Part shown: positions 1 to 5,365 of the stretch, one piece after another
Layout of the letters: the number at the start of each line of letters is the position of its first letter
Numbering within the stretch: the stretch's first letter is position 1
Assembly (NCBI GenBank): GCA_964592255.1
Contig: CAZQCI010000131.1
Span: 1-5,365 of the forward strand
Direction: 5' to 3'
Source: CAZQCI01 sp964592255
GTDB lineage: Bacteria; UBA10199; SBBF01
DNA length: 5,365 bases
The notes under the pieces: model-generated
What the model was told of the DNA's origin: nothing
Databases searched by the model: none
The model's input: only the letters and a program-made list of their open reading frames with translations
Translations under genes and position numbers: made by a program

Positions 1-134
1 CTGATAAACATCAAAAAAATTCAAATAGAAGTACGTGTAGTGTGTTCATTCTTCTAAAAATTCTTTCTTAAAACTCTAATGACAATTCTCCCTGTTTTTG
101 CTAACGTCTGTTTCTTCGATTTTTAACTTTTCTT

Positions 135-140
135 GAGGAG
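135..140 (+). promoter_or_regulatory. Shine-Dalgarno site of the DsbA-like lipoprotein gene
   Basis: GAGGAG lies 9 nt before the ATG at 150 and fixes this start over the in-frame Met codon four codons later. The AT-rich 134 bases before it contain no open reading frame I would call and no -35/-10 pair better than chance. Confidence 0.75.
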
Positions 141-149
141 ACTCTTTTT

Positions 150-1244
150 ATGAAATTTAACATGACGGTTTTCGGATTGTTGGCAGTTTTGTTCATTGGT
201 TCTGCTTGTATACAGGACGAAGAAAAAAATAACCCGGCACCGATTGCCCCAGTCACGGCCACTCCTTCCCCTGTTGCTGTGGCTCCTACACCAGCTCCAG
301 CTTCTAATTCCGGTAATCAAGATGTGTTGGCAAAACTCAATGGAGCTCCTATTACCAATGATGAAGTGTATGATCGTGTTAAAGATCGTTTGCAAAAAAT
401 AGAGTCTCAGATTTACGACATTAAAAAATCCGGCCTTGATGATATTATTGAAGAAAAGTTGTTGGAAGCTGAAGCCTCTAAAAGACGTATGTCGGTGGAT
501 GAGCTGTTAAAGGAAGAAGTTGATAAGAAAATTGAAGAACCGACTCAAAGTGAAATTGATACTTTTTATAATATTTATAAAGGACGTTATCAGAATAAAC
601 CTTTGTCGGAAATTAAACCCGATTTAGTCAAGCAAATCAAATCCACTAAAAAGAATTCGGCTTATGTCAAATTTATTGGTGACTTGAAAAAATCTGCTAA
701 GTTGGAAGTGTTTATGACTCGTCCACGCATTGCTGTTTCAACAGACACAGCGCAAGTGCAAGGGAATCCTGGTGCTCCTATTACCATTGTGGAATTTTCT
801 GACTTTCAATGTCCTTTCTGTAAAAAAACACGAGCGACACTTCAGCAGATTATGGATACTTATAAAGGGAAAGTTTATTATGCGTTCCGAAACTTCCCCC
901 TGTCTTTCCATAAACAAGCCCGTAAAGCGGCTATTGCAGCGGAATGTGCCGGAGATCAAAAAAAATATTGGGAATACAGTGCCATTCTTTGGGAAAAGCA
1001 AGGGGCTCAAGATCCTGATCAGTTGAAAGAATATGCTAAAGACTTGGGTTTGAATGAAAAGAAATTCGTCGAATGTTTGGCCTCCGATAAATATGAGGAT
1101 AAAATTGACAAAGATATTCAAGACGGTTCGAAAGCTGGTGTGTCAGGAACTCCAGCTTATTTTATTAACGGTATCTTTGTTTCCGGCGCTCAACCGTTTG
1201 AAAAATTTCAGGAGATTATTGAGGACGAATTGCAAGGGAAATAA
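150..1244 (+). CDS. DsbA-family thioredoxin lipoprotein with SurA-like N-terminal segment
   Basis: Predicted envelope thiol-disulfide oxidoreductase of 364 aa. Residues 1-19 form a short hydrophobic signal peptide ending in GSA-C20, a loose lipobox (Gly instead of Leu at -3), so the protein is probably a lipoprotein. Residues 27-55 are a Pro/Ala/Thr-rich linker. Residues 58-190 begin with LAKLNGAPITNDEV and continue as charged helices, as in the SurA/PpiC N-terminal chaperone region, but no rotamase domain follows. Instead residues 203-364 form a Thioredoxin_4/DsbA domain: GAPITIVEFSDFQ, then CPFC (C221, C224), then the cis-Pro loop GTP (P335). C266 and C309 could form a second structural disulfide, as in some DsbA relatives. 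The start is supported by GAGGAG at 135-140, 9 nt upstream; Met5 is a weaker alternative. The gene appears monocistronic here and no DsbB-like redox partner is visible. Oxidase versus isomerase role cannot be decided from sequence. Confidence 0.9.
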   Translation: MKFNMTVFGLLAVLFIGSACIQDEEKNNPAPIAPVTATPSPVAVAPTPAPASNSGNQDVLAKLNGAPITNDEVYDRVKDRLQKIESQIYDIKKSGLDDIIEEKLLEAEASKRRMSVDELLKEEVDKKIEEPTQSEIDTFYNIYKGRYQNKPLSEIKPDLVKQIKSTKKNSAYVKFIGDLKKSAKLEVFMTRPRIAVSTDTAQVQGNPGAPITIVEFSDFQCPFCKKTRATLQQIMDTYKGKVYYAFRNFPLSFHKQARKAAIAAECAGDQKKYWEYSAILWEKQGAQDPDQLKEYAKDLGLNEKKFVECLASDKYEDKIDKDIQDGSKAGVSGTPAYFINGIFVSGAQPFEKFQEIIEDELQGK

Positions 1245-1329
1245 TGGATTTCATCCCAGCAGGCTGTTCCGAAGGGGTCTGCCAAAGAAAGGCATCACTT
1301 CGAGGCCCTTCTGGATAAGCCGGGATCCA
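1245..1329. repeat. Long imperfect palindromic element (nested hairpin)
   Basis: This GC-rich intergenic element starts at the base after the upstream stop codon. Collinear nested stems can be read directly: TGGAT 1245-1249 with ATCCA 1325-1329, CCC 1255-1257 with GGG 1322-1324, GGCT 1262-1265 with AGCC 1318-1321, TCC 1268-1270 with GGA 1313-1315, GAAGGG 1271-1276 with CCCTTC 1306-1311, and TGCC 1280-1283 with GGCA 1291-1294 around an AAAGAAA loop. That is about 25 paired bases within 85 nt. Read on the minus strand it begins TGGATCCCGG and nears its end with CTGGGATGA, a layout like the neighbouring palindrome. It is probably a dispersed, non-coding MITE/REP-like element. It may also protect or end the upstream transcript, but no U-tract follows, so it is not a classical intrinsic terminator. 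Confidence 0.65.
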
Positions 1330-1353
1330 TAATTATAATGATTAATGAGAAAT

Positions 1354-1380
1354 TGGACCCCGGGTCAAGCCCGGGGTGAC
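1354..1380. repeat. Short perfect palindrome, CCCCGGG-TCAAG-CCCGGGG
   Basis: A perfect inverted repeat: ACCCCGGG 1357-1364 pairs with CCCGGGGT 1370-1377 around a 5-nt loop, TCAAG. It is flanked by TTGG on the left and GACGAA on the right. Sequences of the form TGGA(C/T)CCCGGGTCAAGCCCGGG(G)TGAC recur as intergenic repeats in many proteobacterial genomes; this is recalled knowledge, not a search result. It lies at the convergent ends of the lipoprotein and CsbD-like genes, so it could act as a bidirectional RNA barrier, although neither strand has a following T-run. Its right arm and loop are also the last codons and stop of the CsbD-like gene. Confidence 0.75.
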
Positions 1381-1604
1381 GAACATTGATCCACCCCATC
1401 CAGAGTATTTAAAAATCTTTGGATTTTATCGCGAGCTTTAGCTTCTTCTAGGGGAAAATTGCTGTAGGTTTCTTTGAGGTATTTAAGAAATTTATCGAAG
1501 TCGCCGTTGATGCGACTAATGGCCGTATCCGTTAGGAGCGGCCATTCTTTTTTGATAAACTTTTTGACTTCATGCCAATGGGTTTGTAAACGGTTAGGAG
1601 TCAT
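1365..1604 (-). CDS. CsbD-like small protein
   Basis: A 79-aa protein that matches the CsbD/YjbJ pattern over residues 8-66: THWHEVKKFIKKEWPLLTD, then INGDFDKFLKYLKETY, then a final helix with EEAKARDKIQRFL. The usual family form is NW..vKg.ikekWg.LTdddi..i.G..d.L...iq..yg.s.eeA. CsbD proteins are small, charged, helical, often stress-induced proteins of unknown biochemical role. The length is slightly above the usual 60-70 aa because the last residues (SSPRA and the stop) are encoded by the palindrome at 1354-1380. The ATG has no clear Shine-Dalgarno sequence, so the start is less certain than the family call. The gene is divergent from ilvD, with 30 bp between start codons, so its promoter must overlap the ilvD coding region. 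Confidence 0.72.
   Translation of the reverse strand: MTPNRLQTHWHEVKKFIKKEWPLLTDTAISRINGDFDKFLKYLKETYSNFPLEEAKARDKIQRFLNTLDGVDQCSSPRA
1564..1590 (+). promoter_or_regulatory. Weak candidate promoter for the ilvD-lgt string
   Basis: TTGACT at 1564-1569 matches the -35 consensus at 5 of 6 positions. TGTAAA at 1585-1590 matches the -10 consensus at 4 of 6, with a short 15-nt spacer. It would start a transcript a few bases before 1600, leaving a leader of about 35-40 nt. The site lies inside the divergent CsbD-like gene, as any ilvD promoter here must, because the start codons are 30 bp apart. It was found by eye in AT-rich sequence and could be chance. Confidence 0.22.
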
Positions 1605-1634
1605 GAGTTTTTCGATACAATAGAATTTTATCTT

Positions 1635-3311
1635 ATGTCTACCAAATTAAATAAATATAGCTCCCGTATTACTGAAGATCGAGAACAGCCAGCCTCGCAA
1701 GCCATGCTGTATGGCCTTGGTCTTACGAGTGAAGACTTGAAAAAACCCTTCATTGGTATTGCGAGTACTGGTTATGAAGGTAATACCTGCAATATGCATC
1801 TGAACGATTTAGCCAAATTGGTTAAAGCGGGATGCATTGAAAGTGGTTTAGTCGGTCTTATTTTTCATACCATTGGTGTGAGTGATGGAATTTCTATGGG
1901 GACGGAGGGGATGAATTATTCGCTTCAGTCTCGTGAAATTATTGCCGACTCCATCGAGACGGTTATGAATGCGCATTGGTATGATGCCAATGTTTCCGTT
2001 GTGGGGTGTGATAAAAACATGCCCGGTTCTGTTATTGCCATGGGTCGTTTGAATCGCCCCAGTATTATGGTGTATGGAGGAACCATTAGTCCGGGACATT
2101 TTCATAATAAAGTTTTGGATATTGTTTCGGCCTTTGAAGGTATGGGTGAATTTGTTGCCGGTAAAATTGATCAGAAAGAATTGGATGGTATTTTGACCCA
2201 TGCTTGCCCTGGTGCCGGTGCTTGTGGCGGTATGTATACGGCTAACACCATGGCTTCAGCAATTGAAACGTTGGGGATGAGCCTACCGTACAGTTCTTCT
2301 TATCCGGCCACCTCAAAAGAAAAGCGGGAGGAATGTTTAAAAGTGGGTAAAGCACTCCGACATCTTTTGGAAAAAGATATCAAACCCAGTGACATCATGA
2401 CACGGGCTGCTTTTGAAAATGCAATGACTATTGTAATGGCGTTGGGGGGGTCTACCAATGCGGTGCTCCATCTGATTGCGATGGCTCGTGCGGTTGGATT
2501 GACTCTTACAATTGATGACTTTCAAAAAATCAGCGATAAAACGCCCTACATTGCTGACCTTAAACCTAGTGGCAAATATGTGATGGAAGATCTTTGTCAT
2601 GTGGGTGGAGTTCCTGCCGTCCTAAAACTTTTACTTAAAGAAGGGTTGTTGCATGGGGATTGTTTGACCTGTACCGGAAAAACTTTGGAAGAAAATTTAG
2701 AGCCTTTGCGAGGCCTTGATGAAGGACAGAAAATTATTTTCCCTGTAAGTCAACCCATCAAAAAAACGGGTCATCTGCAAATTCTCTATGGCAATGTGGC
2801 TCCTGAAGGCGCTGTGGCAAAGCTCACTGGAAAAGAAGGTCTGTCGTTTACTGGATCGGCGCGTGTTTTTGATTGTGAAGAAGAGGCTATCAAGGCGCTT
2901 GAAGCTCGCTCCATTAAAAAAGGAGACGTTATCGTTATCCGTTACGAAGGTCCTAAAGGTGGACCGGGAATGAGCGAAATGCTTAAAGTGACTGCCGTGG
3001 TGATGGGTGTGGGTTTAGGTAAAGAAGTGGCTCTGATTACTGACGGACGTTTTTCTGGAGGAACTCATGGTTTTGTTGTGGGGCATATCACTCCCGAAGC
3101 CCAAGACGGCGGTGTGATTGCGGTCATTGAAGACGGTGATCCCATGACCATTGATGCAGAAAAACATGTGGTTAATCTGAATGTGCCTGACGACGTTATT
3201 GCGGCCCGTTTAAAAAAATGGAAAAAGCCTCCGTCACGTGGTACCGGAGTGTTGCGTAAATATGCCAAACTGGTGTCATCGGCTTCCAAGGGTGCAGTAA
3301 CTTGGGAATAA
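1635..3311 (+). CDS. ilvD: Dihydroxyacid dehydratase (IlvD/ILV3 type)
   Basis: Cytoplasmic Fe-S dehydratase of 558 aa that converts 2,3-dihydroxy-isovalerate and 2,3-dihydroxy-3-methylvalerate to the 2-keto acids leading to valine, leucine and isoleucine. The expected cluster-region cysteines are present: C52 (NTCNMHL), C125 (GCDKNMPG, with D126 and K127 for the metal site) and C191/C197 (CPGAGACGG). The C-terminal catalytic loop is TDGRFSGGTHG, with S474. GISMGTEGMNYSLQSRE and RPSIMVYGGTISPGH resemble the yeast ILV3-like subgroup more than the longer 616-aa E. coli enzyme, and support IlvD over sugar-acid dehydratases (Edd, XylD). The ATG at 1635 is the only sensible start: no ATG lies in frame just upstream and the N-terminus has normal length. 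There is no strong Shine-Dalgarno sequence before it. It is the first gene of a tight string with lgt; no other ilv or leu gene is in view. Confidence 0.97.
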   Translation: MSTKLNKYSSRITEDREQPASQAMLYGLGLTSEDLKKPFIGIASTGYEGNTCNMHLNDLAKLVKAGCIESGLVGLIFHTIGVSDGISMGTEGMNYSLQSREIIADSIETVMNAHWYDANVSVVGCDKNMPGSVIAMGRLNRPSIMVYGGTISPGHFHNKVLDIVSAFEGMGEFVAGKIDQKELDGILTHACPGAGACGGMYTANTMASAIETLGMSLPYSSSYPATSKEKREECLKVGKALRHLLEKDIKPSDIMTRAAFENAMTIVMALGGSTNAVLHLIAMARAVGLTLTIDDFQKISDKTPYIADLKPSGKYVMEDLCHVGGVPAVLKLLLKEGLLHGDCLTCTGKTLEENLEPLRGLDEGQKIIFPVSQPIKKTGHLQILYGNVAPEGAVAKLTGKEGLSFTGSARVFDCEEEAIKALEARSIKKGDVIVIRYEGPKGGPGMSEMLKVTAVVMGVGLGKEVALITDGRFSGGTHGFVVGHITPEAQDGGVIAVIEDGDPMTIDAEKHVVNLNVPDDVIAARLKKWKKPPSRGTGVLRKYAKLVSSASKGAVTWE

Positions 3312-3312
3312 T

Positions 3313-4113
3313 ATGTTCCCCATTCTTTTCAAATTTTCTAACTGGATTCCACTCATTGGTGGTCATGCTCTTCATACGTATGGCTTGATGGCAGCTTTAG
3401 GTTTTTTAAGTGGCTTGCTCTGGGTGCGTCATGAAGCTCGTCGTCTTCAGATCAGTGAAGAAAAAGTTCTCGATCTTTTTTTCTACATTATTCTTGCTAC
3501 TATTGTAGGGGCCCGATTGTTGTATATTTTTATTTCGGTGCCAGAGTGGTGGAGCGACCCTTTAGTTTTTTTCCGTATTTGGGAAGGTGGTTTGGTTTTT
3601 TACGGAGGCCTGATTTCTTCTGTCGTAGTTAGTCTGTGGTATTGCCGAAAACATCGTCTGCCTTTTTTAACTGTGGCCGATATTTTTATGCCGGGGCTTG
3701 CGTTGGGGCATGCTATCGGGCGCTTAGGTTGTTTTGCGGCCGGTTGTTGTTATGGAAAACCTGTTCCGTTAGGTTCCTTTTGGGGGGTTATGTTTCCGGA
3801 TAATCCTGACTCGGTAGCTCCCCATGAAGCCGCTATTTATCCCACTCAGTTGTTTGAAGCCGCAGGTCTTTTTATTTTGTTTCTGATCTTATTTTTATTC
3901 CGTAAGAAAAAGAAATTTGAAGGCGAAGTTTTTTTGGTTTATCTTATTCTCTATCCACTGCTTCGGATAATCATGGAAATGTTTCGGGGCGATGCTATCC
4001 GTGGTTTTGTTGTTGAGGGATTGTTTTCTACCTCTCAGTTTATTAGCGTACTATGGATGGTGACAGCTTTTTTGTTGTGGGCAACAATTTCTCAGAAAAG
4101 AAAGACCAGGTGA
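3313..4113 (+). CDS. lgt: Prolipoprotein diacylglyceryl transferase
   Basis: Inner-membrane enzyme of 266 aa that transfers a diacylglyceryl group from phosphatidylglycerol to the lipobox cysteine of prolipoproteins. About seven membrane segments are visible, near residues 22-38, 51-73, 93-110, 120-136, 181-196, 204-222 and 237-259, as in E. coli Lgt. Family marks are HTYGLMAALG (residues 21-30), GAR (66-68), the signature GRLGCF (136-141, with the essential Arg at R137), YPTQLFE (176-182) and EMFRGD (222-227, with R225 matching E. coli R239). Two positions differ from E. coli: the signature Asn is C140, giving a Cys-rich GCFAAGCCYG, and the His of the HGG motif is Y97 (FYGGL). Both are probably subgroup features rather than damage. 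The ATG follows the ilvD stop after 1 bp with only a weak GGGA upstream, suggesting translational coupling. Confidence 0.96.
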   Translation: MFPILFKFSNWIPLIGGHALHTYGLMAALGFLSGLLWVRHEARRLQISEEKVLDLFFYIILATIVGARLLYIFISVPEWWSDPLVFFRIWEGGLVFYGGLISSVVVSLWYCRKHRLPFLTVADIFMPGLALGHAIGRLGCFAAGCCYGKPVPLGSFWGVMFPDNPDSVAPHEAAIYPTQLFEAAGLFILFLILFLFRKKKKFEGEVFLVYLILYPLLRIIMEMFRGDAIRGFVVEGLFSTSQFISVLWMVTAFLLWATISQKRKTR

Positions 4114-4115
4114 TT

Positions 4116-4610
4116 ATGAAGCGATCCTTTTATTCCATTGCGATTCTTTTTTTCTGGCTTAGTTTTTCCGGGCAAATGTGCACGAAGGAAATTGTTTATT
4201 CAAAAGATTTCTATACTACGCCTCAAAAAGCTTATTTTCAGACGGAAAAAGTTGAATTGCTTACGACTATTCAAACTGTTTTAGAACGTCTTGGATATGA
4301 AATGCAGAGTGTTGATAAAGAAAAAGGAAATATGGTCACCGGTTGGAGACCAGTTGAAGGTGATTCTCACTATTTCGATTTATTTGGAACCCGCGATTAC
4401 GGTACTTCCGATGGAGCGTATTATCAATTACTTGTGGATGTAACGGAAGAAGGGGGAAATAAAAAAGTGGCTATTGCAACTAAGGTGAAAACAATTGTGG
4501 GTAAGTTAGAATCCACCGGTAAAGTGGAAAAACGTATCTTGAGTCAATTGGAAGATCTATTACGTTCTCCGCAGATTGAAATGTCCAACGTGGGTGTGAG
4601 AAAGAAGTAG
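4116..4610 (+). CDS. Small exported protein of unknown function
   Basis: A 164-aa protein whose family I do not recognise. It starts MKRSFYSIAILFFWLSFSG, a typical signal peptide with a two-residue basic end and a hydrophobic core at 5-17. C22 follows (GQMC), but Gln-Met before it is a poor lipobox, so lipid attachment is uncertain. Residues 45-150 look like one compact alpha/beta domain: helix ELLTTIQTVLERLGYEMQSV, then turn DKEKGNMVTGW, an acidic/aromatic stretch, strands YYQLLVDVTEE and KKVAIATKVKTI, and a C-terminal helix ILSQLEDLLR. The order loosely recalls BamC-type lipoprotein domains, but this is only a guess. The start was placed at 4116, 2 bp after the lgt stop and with CCAGG nearby, because a longer reading from 4053 would put 21 hydrophilic residues ahead of the signal peptide and overlap lgt. 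It is probably co-transcribed with ilvD-lgt. Confidence 0.8.
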   Translation: MKRSFYSIAILFFWLSFSGQMCTKEIVYSKDFYTTPQKAYFQTEKVELLTTIQTVLERLGYEMQSVDKEKGNMVTGWRPVEGDSHYFDLFGTRDYGTSDGAYYQLLVDVTEEGGNKKVAIATKVKTIVGKLESTGKVEKRILSQLEDLLRSPQIEMSNVGVRKK

Positions 4611-4611
4611 A

Positions 4612-4833
4612 TTATTCTTCGATGCGTGTAAACGATTCGATACGCCCCAATTCCAAAGTCACCTTGTTGGTTCCATCCGTCATAATGAGCAGGTCGTTGT
4701 CGTAATCTACCTTCTGTAATCTGCCGACGTAGGAAGCCCCAAACGCAATGACTTGGACTTTGTTTCCCACATATTCATCGATGGTGGAGATCGATTTCTC
4801 CTCTTTTGAAAAACCGAAAGCGACTGATTTCAT
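4612..4833 (-). CDS. Small protein with Sm-like/beta-barrel appearance
   Basis: A 73-aa protein of unknown function. After a charged N-terminus (residues 1-18), residues 19-72 read as five short beta strands: NKVQVIAFGASYVGRLQKVDYDND, then LLIMTDGTNKVTLELGRIESF. The pattern of a strand, a small-residue turn, YxGxLxxVDxxxDxLxL and a final RIESF strand resembles Sm/LSm-like or related small barrels, but the diagnostic Hfq motifs are absent, so this is not called hfq. No signal peptide is present, so it is probably cytoplasmic. It converges on the exported-protein gene with 1 bp between stop codons and is divergent from the DUF4416 gene. The Shine-Dalgarno sequence is weak (AAAGAA before the ATG). 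That it is a real gene is supported by the tight fit between neighbours and the regular strand pattern. Confidence 0.65.
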   Translation of the reverse strand: MKSVAFGFSKEEKSISTIDEYVGNKVQVIAFGASYVGRLQKVDYDNDLLIMTDGTNKVTLELGRIESFTRIEE

Positions 4834-4857
4834 GATTTCTTTATTCTAACCTTTTTT

Positions 4858-4863
4858 GAGGAA
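4858..4863 (+). promoter_or_regulatory. Shine-Dalgarno site of the DUF4416 gene
   Basis: GAGGAA lies 7 nt upstream of the ATG at 4871 and decides this start. It sits in the 37-bp divergent gap shared with the Sm-like gene. Confidence 0.7.
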
Positions 4864-4870
4864 GCCGGCA

Positions 4871-5365
4871 ATGGAGCAAGTATCTTATTTTATTGGTGTG
4901 CTATACGCCAAAAGTATAAATCCTGAAGAAATTCAAAAGGTTATAGTCGAAGCCTGGGGTTCTGTTAGTTTAATATCCCCCATTCATCCTTTTAATCAAA
5001 CTCGTTACTATGAAAAAGAAATGGGGGCTGACTTGTCTCGTATTTTCTTTTCCTTAAAGAGTTTCCATTCTCCTGCAGAGCTACCCCGCTTTAAGCGTGA
5101 TGCCATTCAATTGGAAGAGGCTTTTTTTAAAAAAGACGGTCGACGTTTTGTTAATTTGGACCCTGGTTATTTGGATGCGGTTAAAGTTGTGTTAGCTTCT
5201 ACCAAGCATGGGGGTCATAAGTTAGCGTTGGATGCCGAAATTTATGCTGATATGATTTTAGATTATTACCAAGGACAATTTCGCGCGTTTGAATGGACTT
5301 TTCCTGATTTCAAATCGGGAAATTATTTTTCTTTTTTACAAGAGGTGAGGAAAGATTATTTATTA
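4871..5365 (+). CDS. DUF4416 family protein (3' end cut by window edge)
   Basis: An open frame of 165 codons with no stop, running off the window. I translated it by hand. It shows the conserved pattern of the DUF4416 family: IGVLYAK near the start, an FNQTRYYEKEMG block at residues 41-52, F-K-x-x-A-x-x-LEE around 74-83, NLDPGYLDAVKVVLASTK at 95-112, an IYADMILDYY helix region and a terminal PDFKSGNYFSFLQEVRKDYL. The family is about 170-190 aa, so nearly all of it is present. Its function is unknown; it has no signal peptide and is probably cytoplasmic. As I recall, members occur mainly in deltaproteobacteria-like, Nitrospira-like and spirochaete genomes, which fits the rest of the window. 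The start follows a good GAGGAA site. The divergent neighbour is the Sm-like gene. Confidence 0.88.
   Translation, partial: MEQVSYFIGVLYAKSINPEEIQKVIVEAWGSVSLISPIHPFNQTRYYEKEMGADLSRIFFSLKSFHSPAELPRFKRDAIQLEEAFFKKDGRRFVNLDPGYLDAVKVVLASTKHGGHKLALDAEIYADMILDYYQGQFRAFEWTFPDFKSGNYFSFLQEVRKDYLL

Noticed and set aside
79..107. Promoter ATGACA / TAACGT upstream of the lipoprotein gene
   Set aside because: The -35 half is good but the -10 half matches at only 3 of 6 positions in AT-rich sequence, so it is not better than chance.
738..1121. Minus-strand open frame within the lipoprotein gene
   Set aside because: It is antisense to a confidently assigned domain and its composition is that of reverse-complemented coding sequence.
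1054..1332. Open frame running from the lipoprotein gene into the long palindrome
   Set aside because: It is an out-of-frame shadow of the DsbA domain, with no family pattern and no ribosome site; the part over the palindrome is non-coding repeat.
1357..1377. Classical rho-independent terminator
   Set aside because: The stem is strong and perfect, but neither strand has a U-rich run after it, so it is listed as a repeat with only possible terminator activity.
1245..1380. CRISPR array or tandem repeat
   Set aside because: There are only two elements, of different length and inverted relative to each other, with no regular spacers.
1848..2201. Minus-strand open frame inside ilvD
   Set aside because: It is antisense to the conserved DHAD metal-site region; no recognisable protein features.
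3065..3289. Minus-strand open frame near the end of ilvD
   Set aside because: It is antisense to the catalytic loop region; no independent support.
4053..4115. Longer start for the exported protein, overlapping the end of lgt
   Set aside because: It would place 21 mostly hydrophilic residues before a clear signal peptide; the ATG at 4116, right after the lgt stop, gives a normal N-terminus.

Overview
The window looks like an ordinary chromosomal stretch from a Gram-negative (diderm) bacterium with moderately low GC (roughly low to mid 40s % by eye). A lipoprotein with a periplasmic disulfide domain, a Cys-rich variant Lgt and a DUF4416 protein together suggest a deltaproteobacterium-like lineage (the former Deltaproteobacteria or a related candidate phylum). 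That placement is inferred from family resemblance recalled from memory, not from a search. There are no rRNA or tRNA genes, IS elements, phage genes or CRISPR arrays.

Layout. (1) Positions 150-1244 (+) encode a lipoprotein that joins a SurA-like N-terminal segment to a DsbA-type thioredoxin domain (CPFC active site). (2) Positions 1245-1380 hold two adjacent GC-rich palindromic elements: a long imperfect hairpin starting at the base after the lipoprotein stop codon, and a short perfect hairpin with a CCCCGGG stem. Their termini resemble each other in inverted orientation, and both look like dispersed intergenic repeats. (3) Positions 1365-1604 (-) encode a small CsbD-like protein whose stop codon and last codons lie inside the second palindrome. 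(4) Only 30 bp away and divergent, a close-packed gene string starts: dihydroxyacid dehydratase (ilvD, 1635-3311), prolipoprotein diacylglyceryl transferase (lgt, 3313-4113) and a small exported protein (4116-4610), with gaps of 1 and 2 bp. (5) Positions 4612-4833 (-) encode a 73-residue Sm-like protein, convergent with that string by a 1 bp gap. (6) From 4871 (+) to the window edge runs a nearly complete DUF4416 gene.

How they fit together. IlvD serves branched-chain amino acid synthesis. Lgt attaches the diacylglyceryl group to lipoproteins such as the one at 150-1244, and the exported protein after lgt may also act in the envelope. The ilvD-lgt pairing is probably positional rather than functional. 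I see no convincing previously undescribed multi-gene system. The most informative points are the paired palindromes, the csbD-like reading frame ending inside one of them, and the SurA-like/DsbA fusion lipoprotein.
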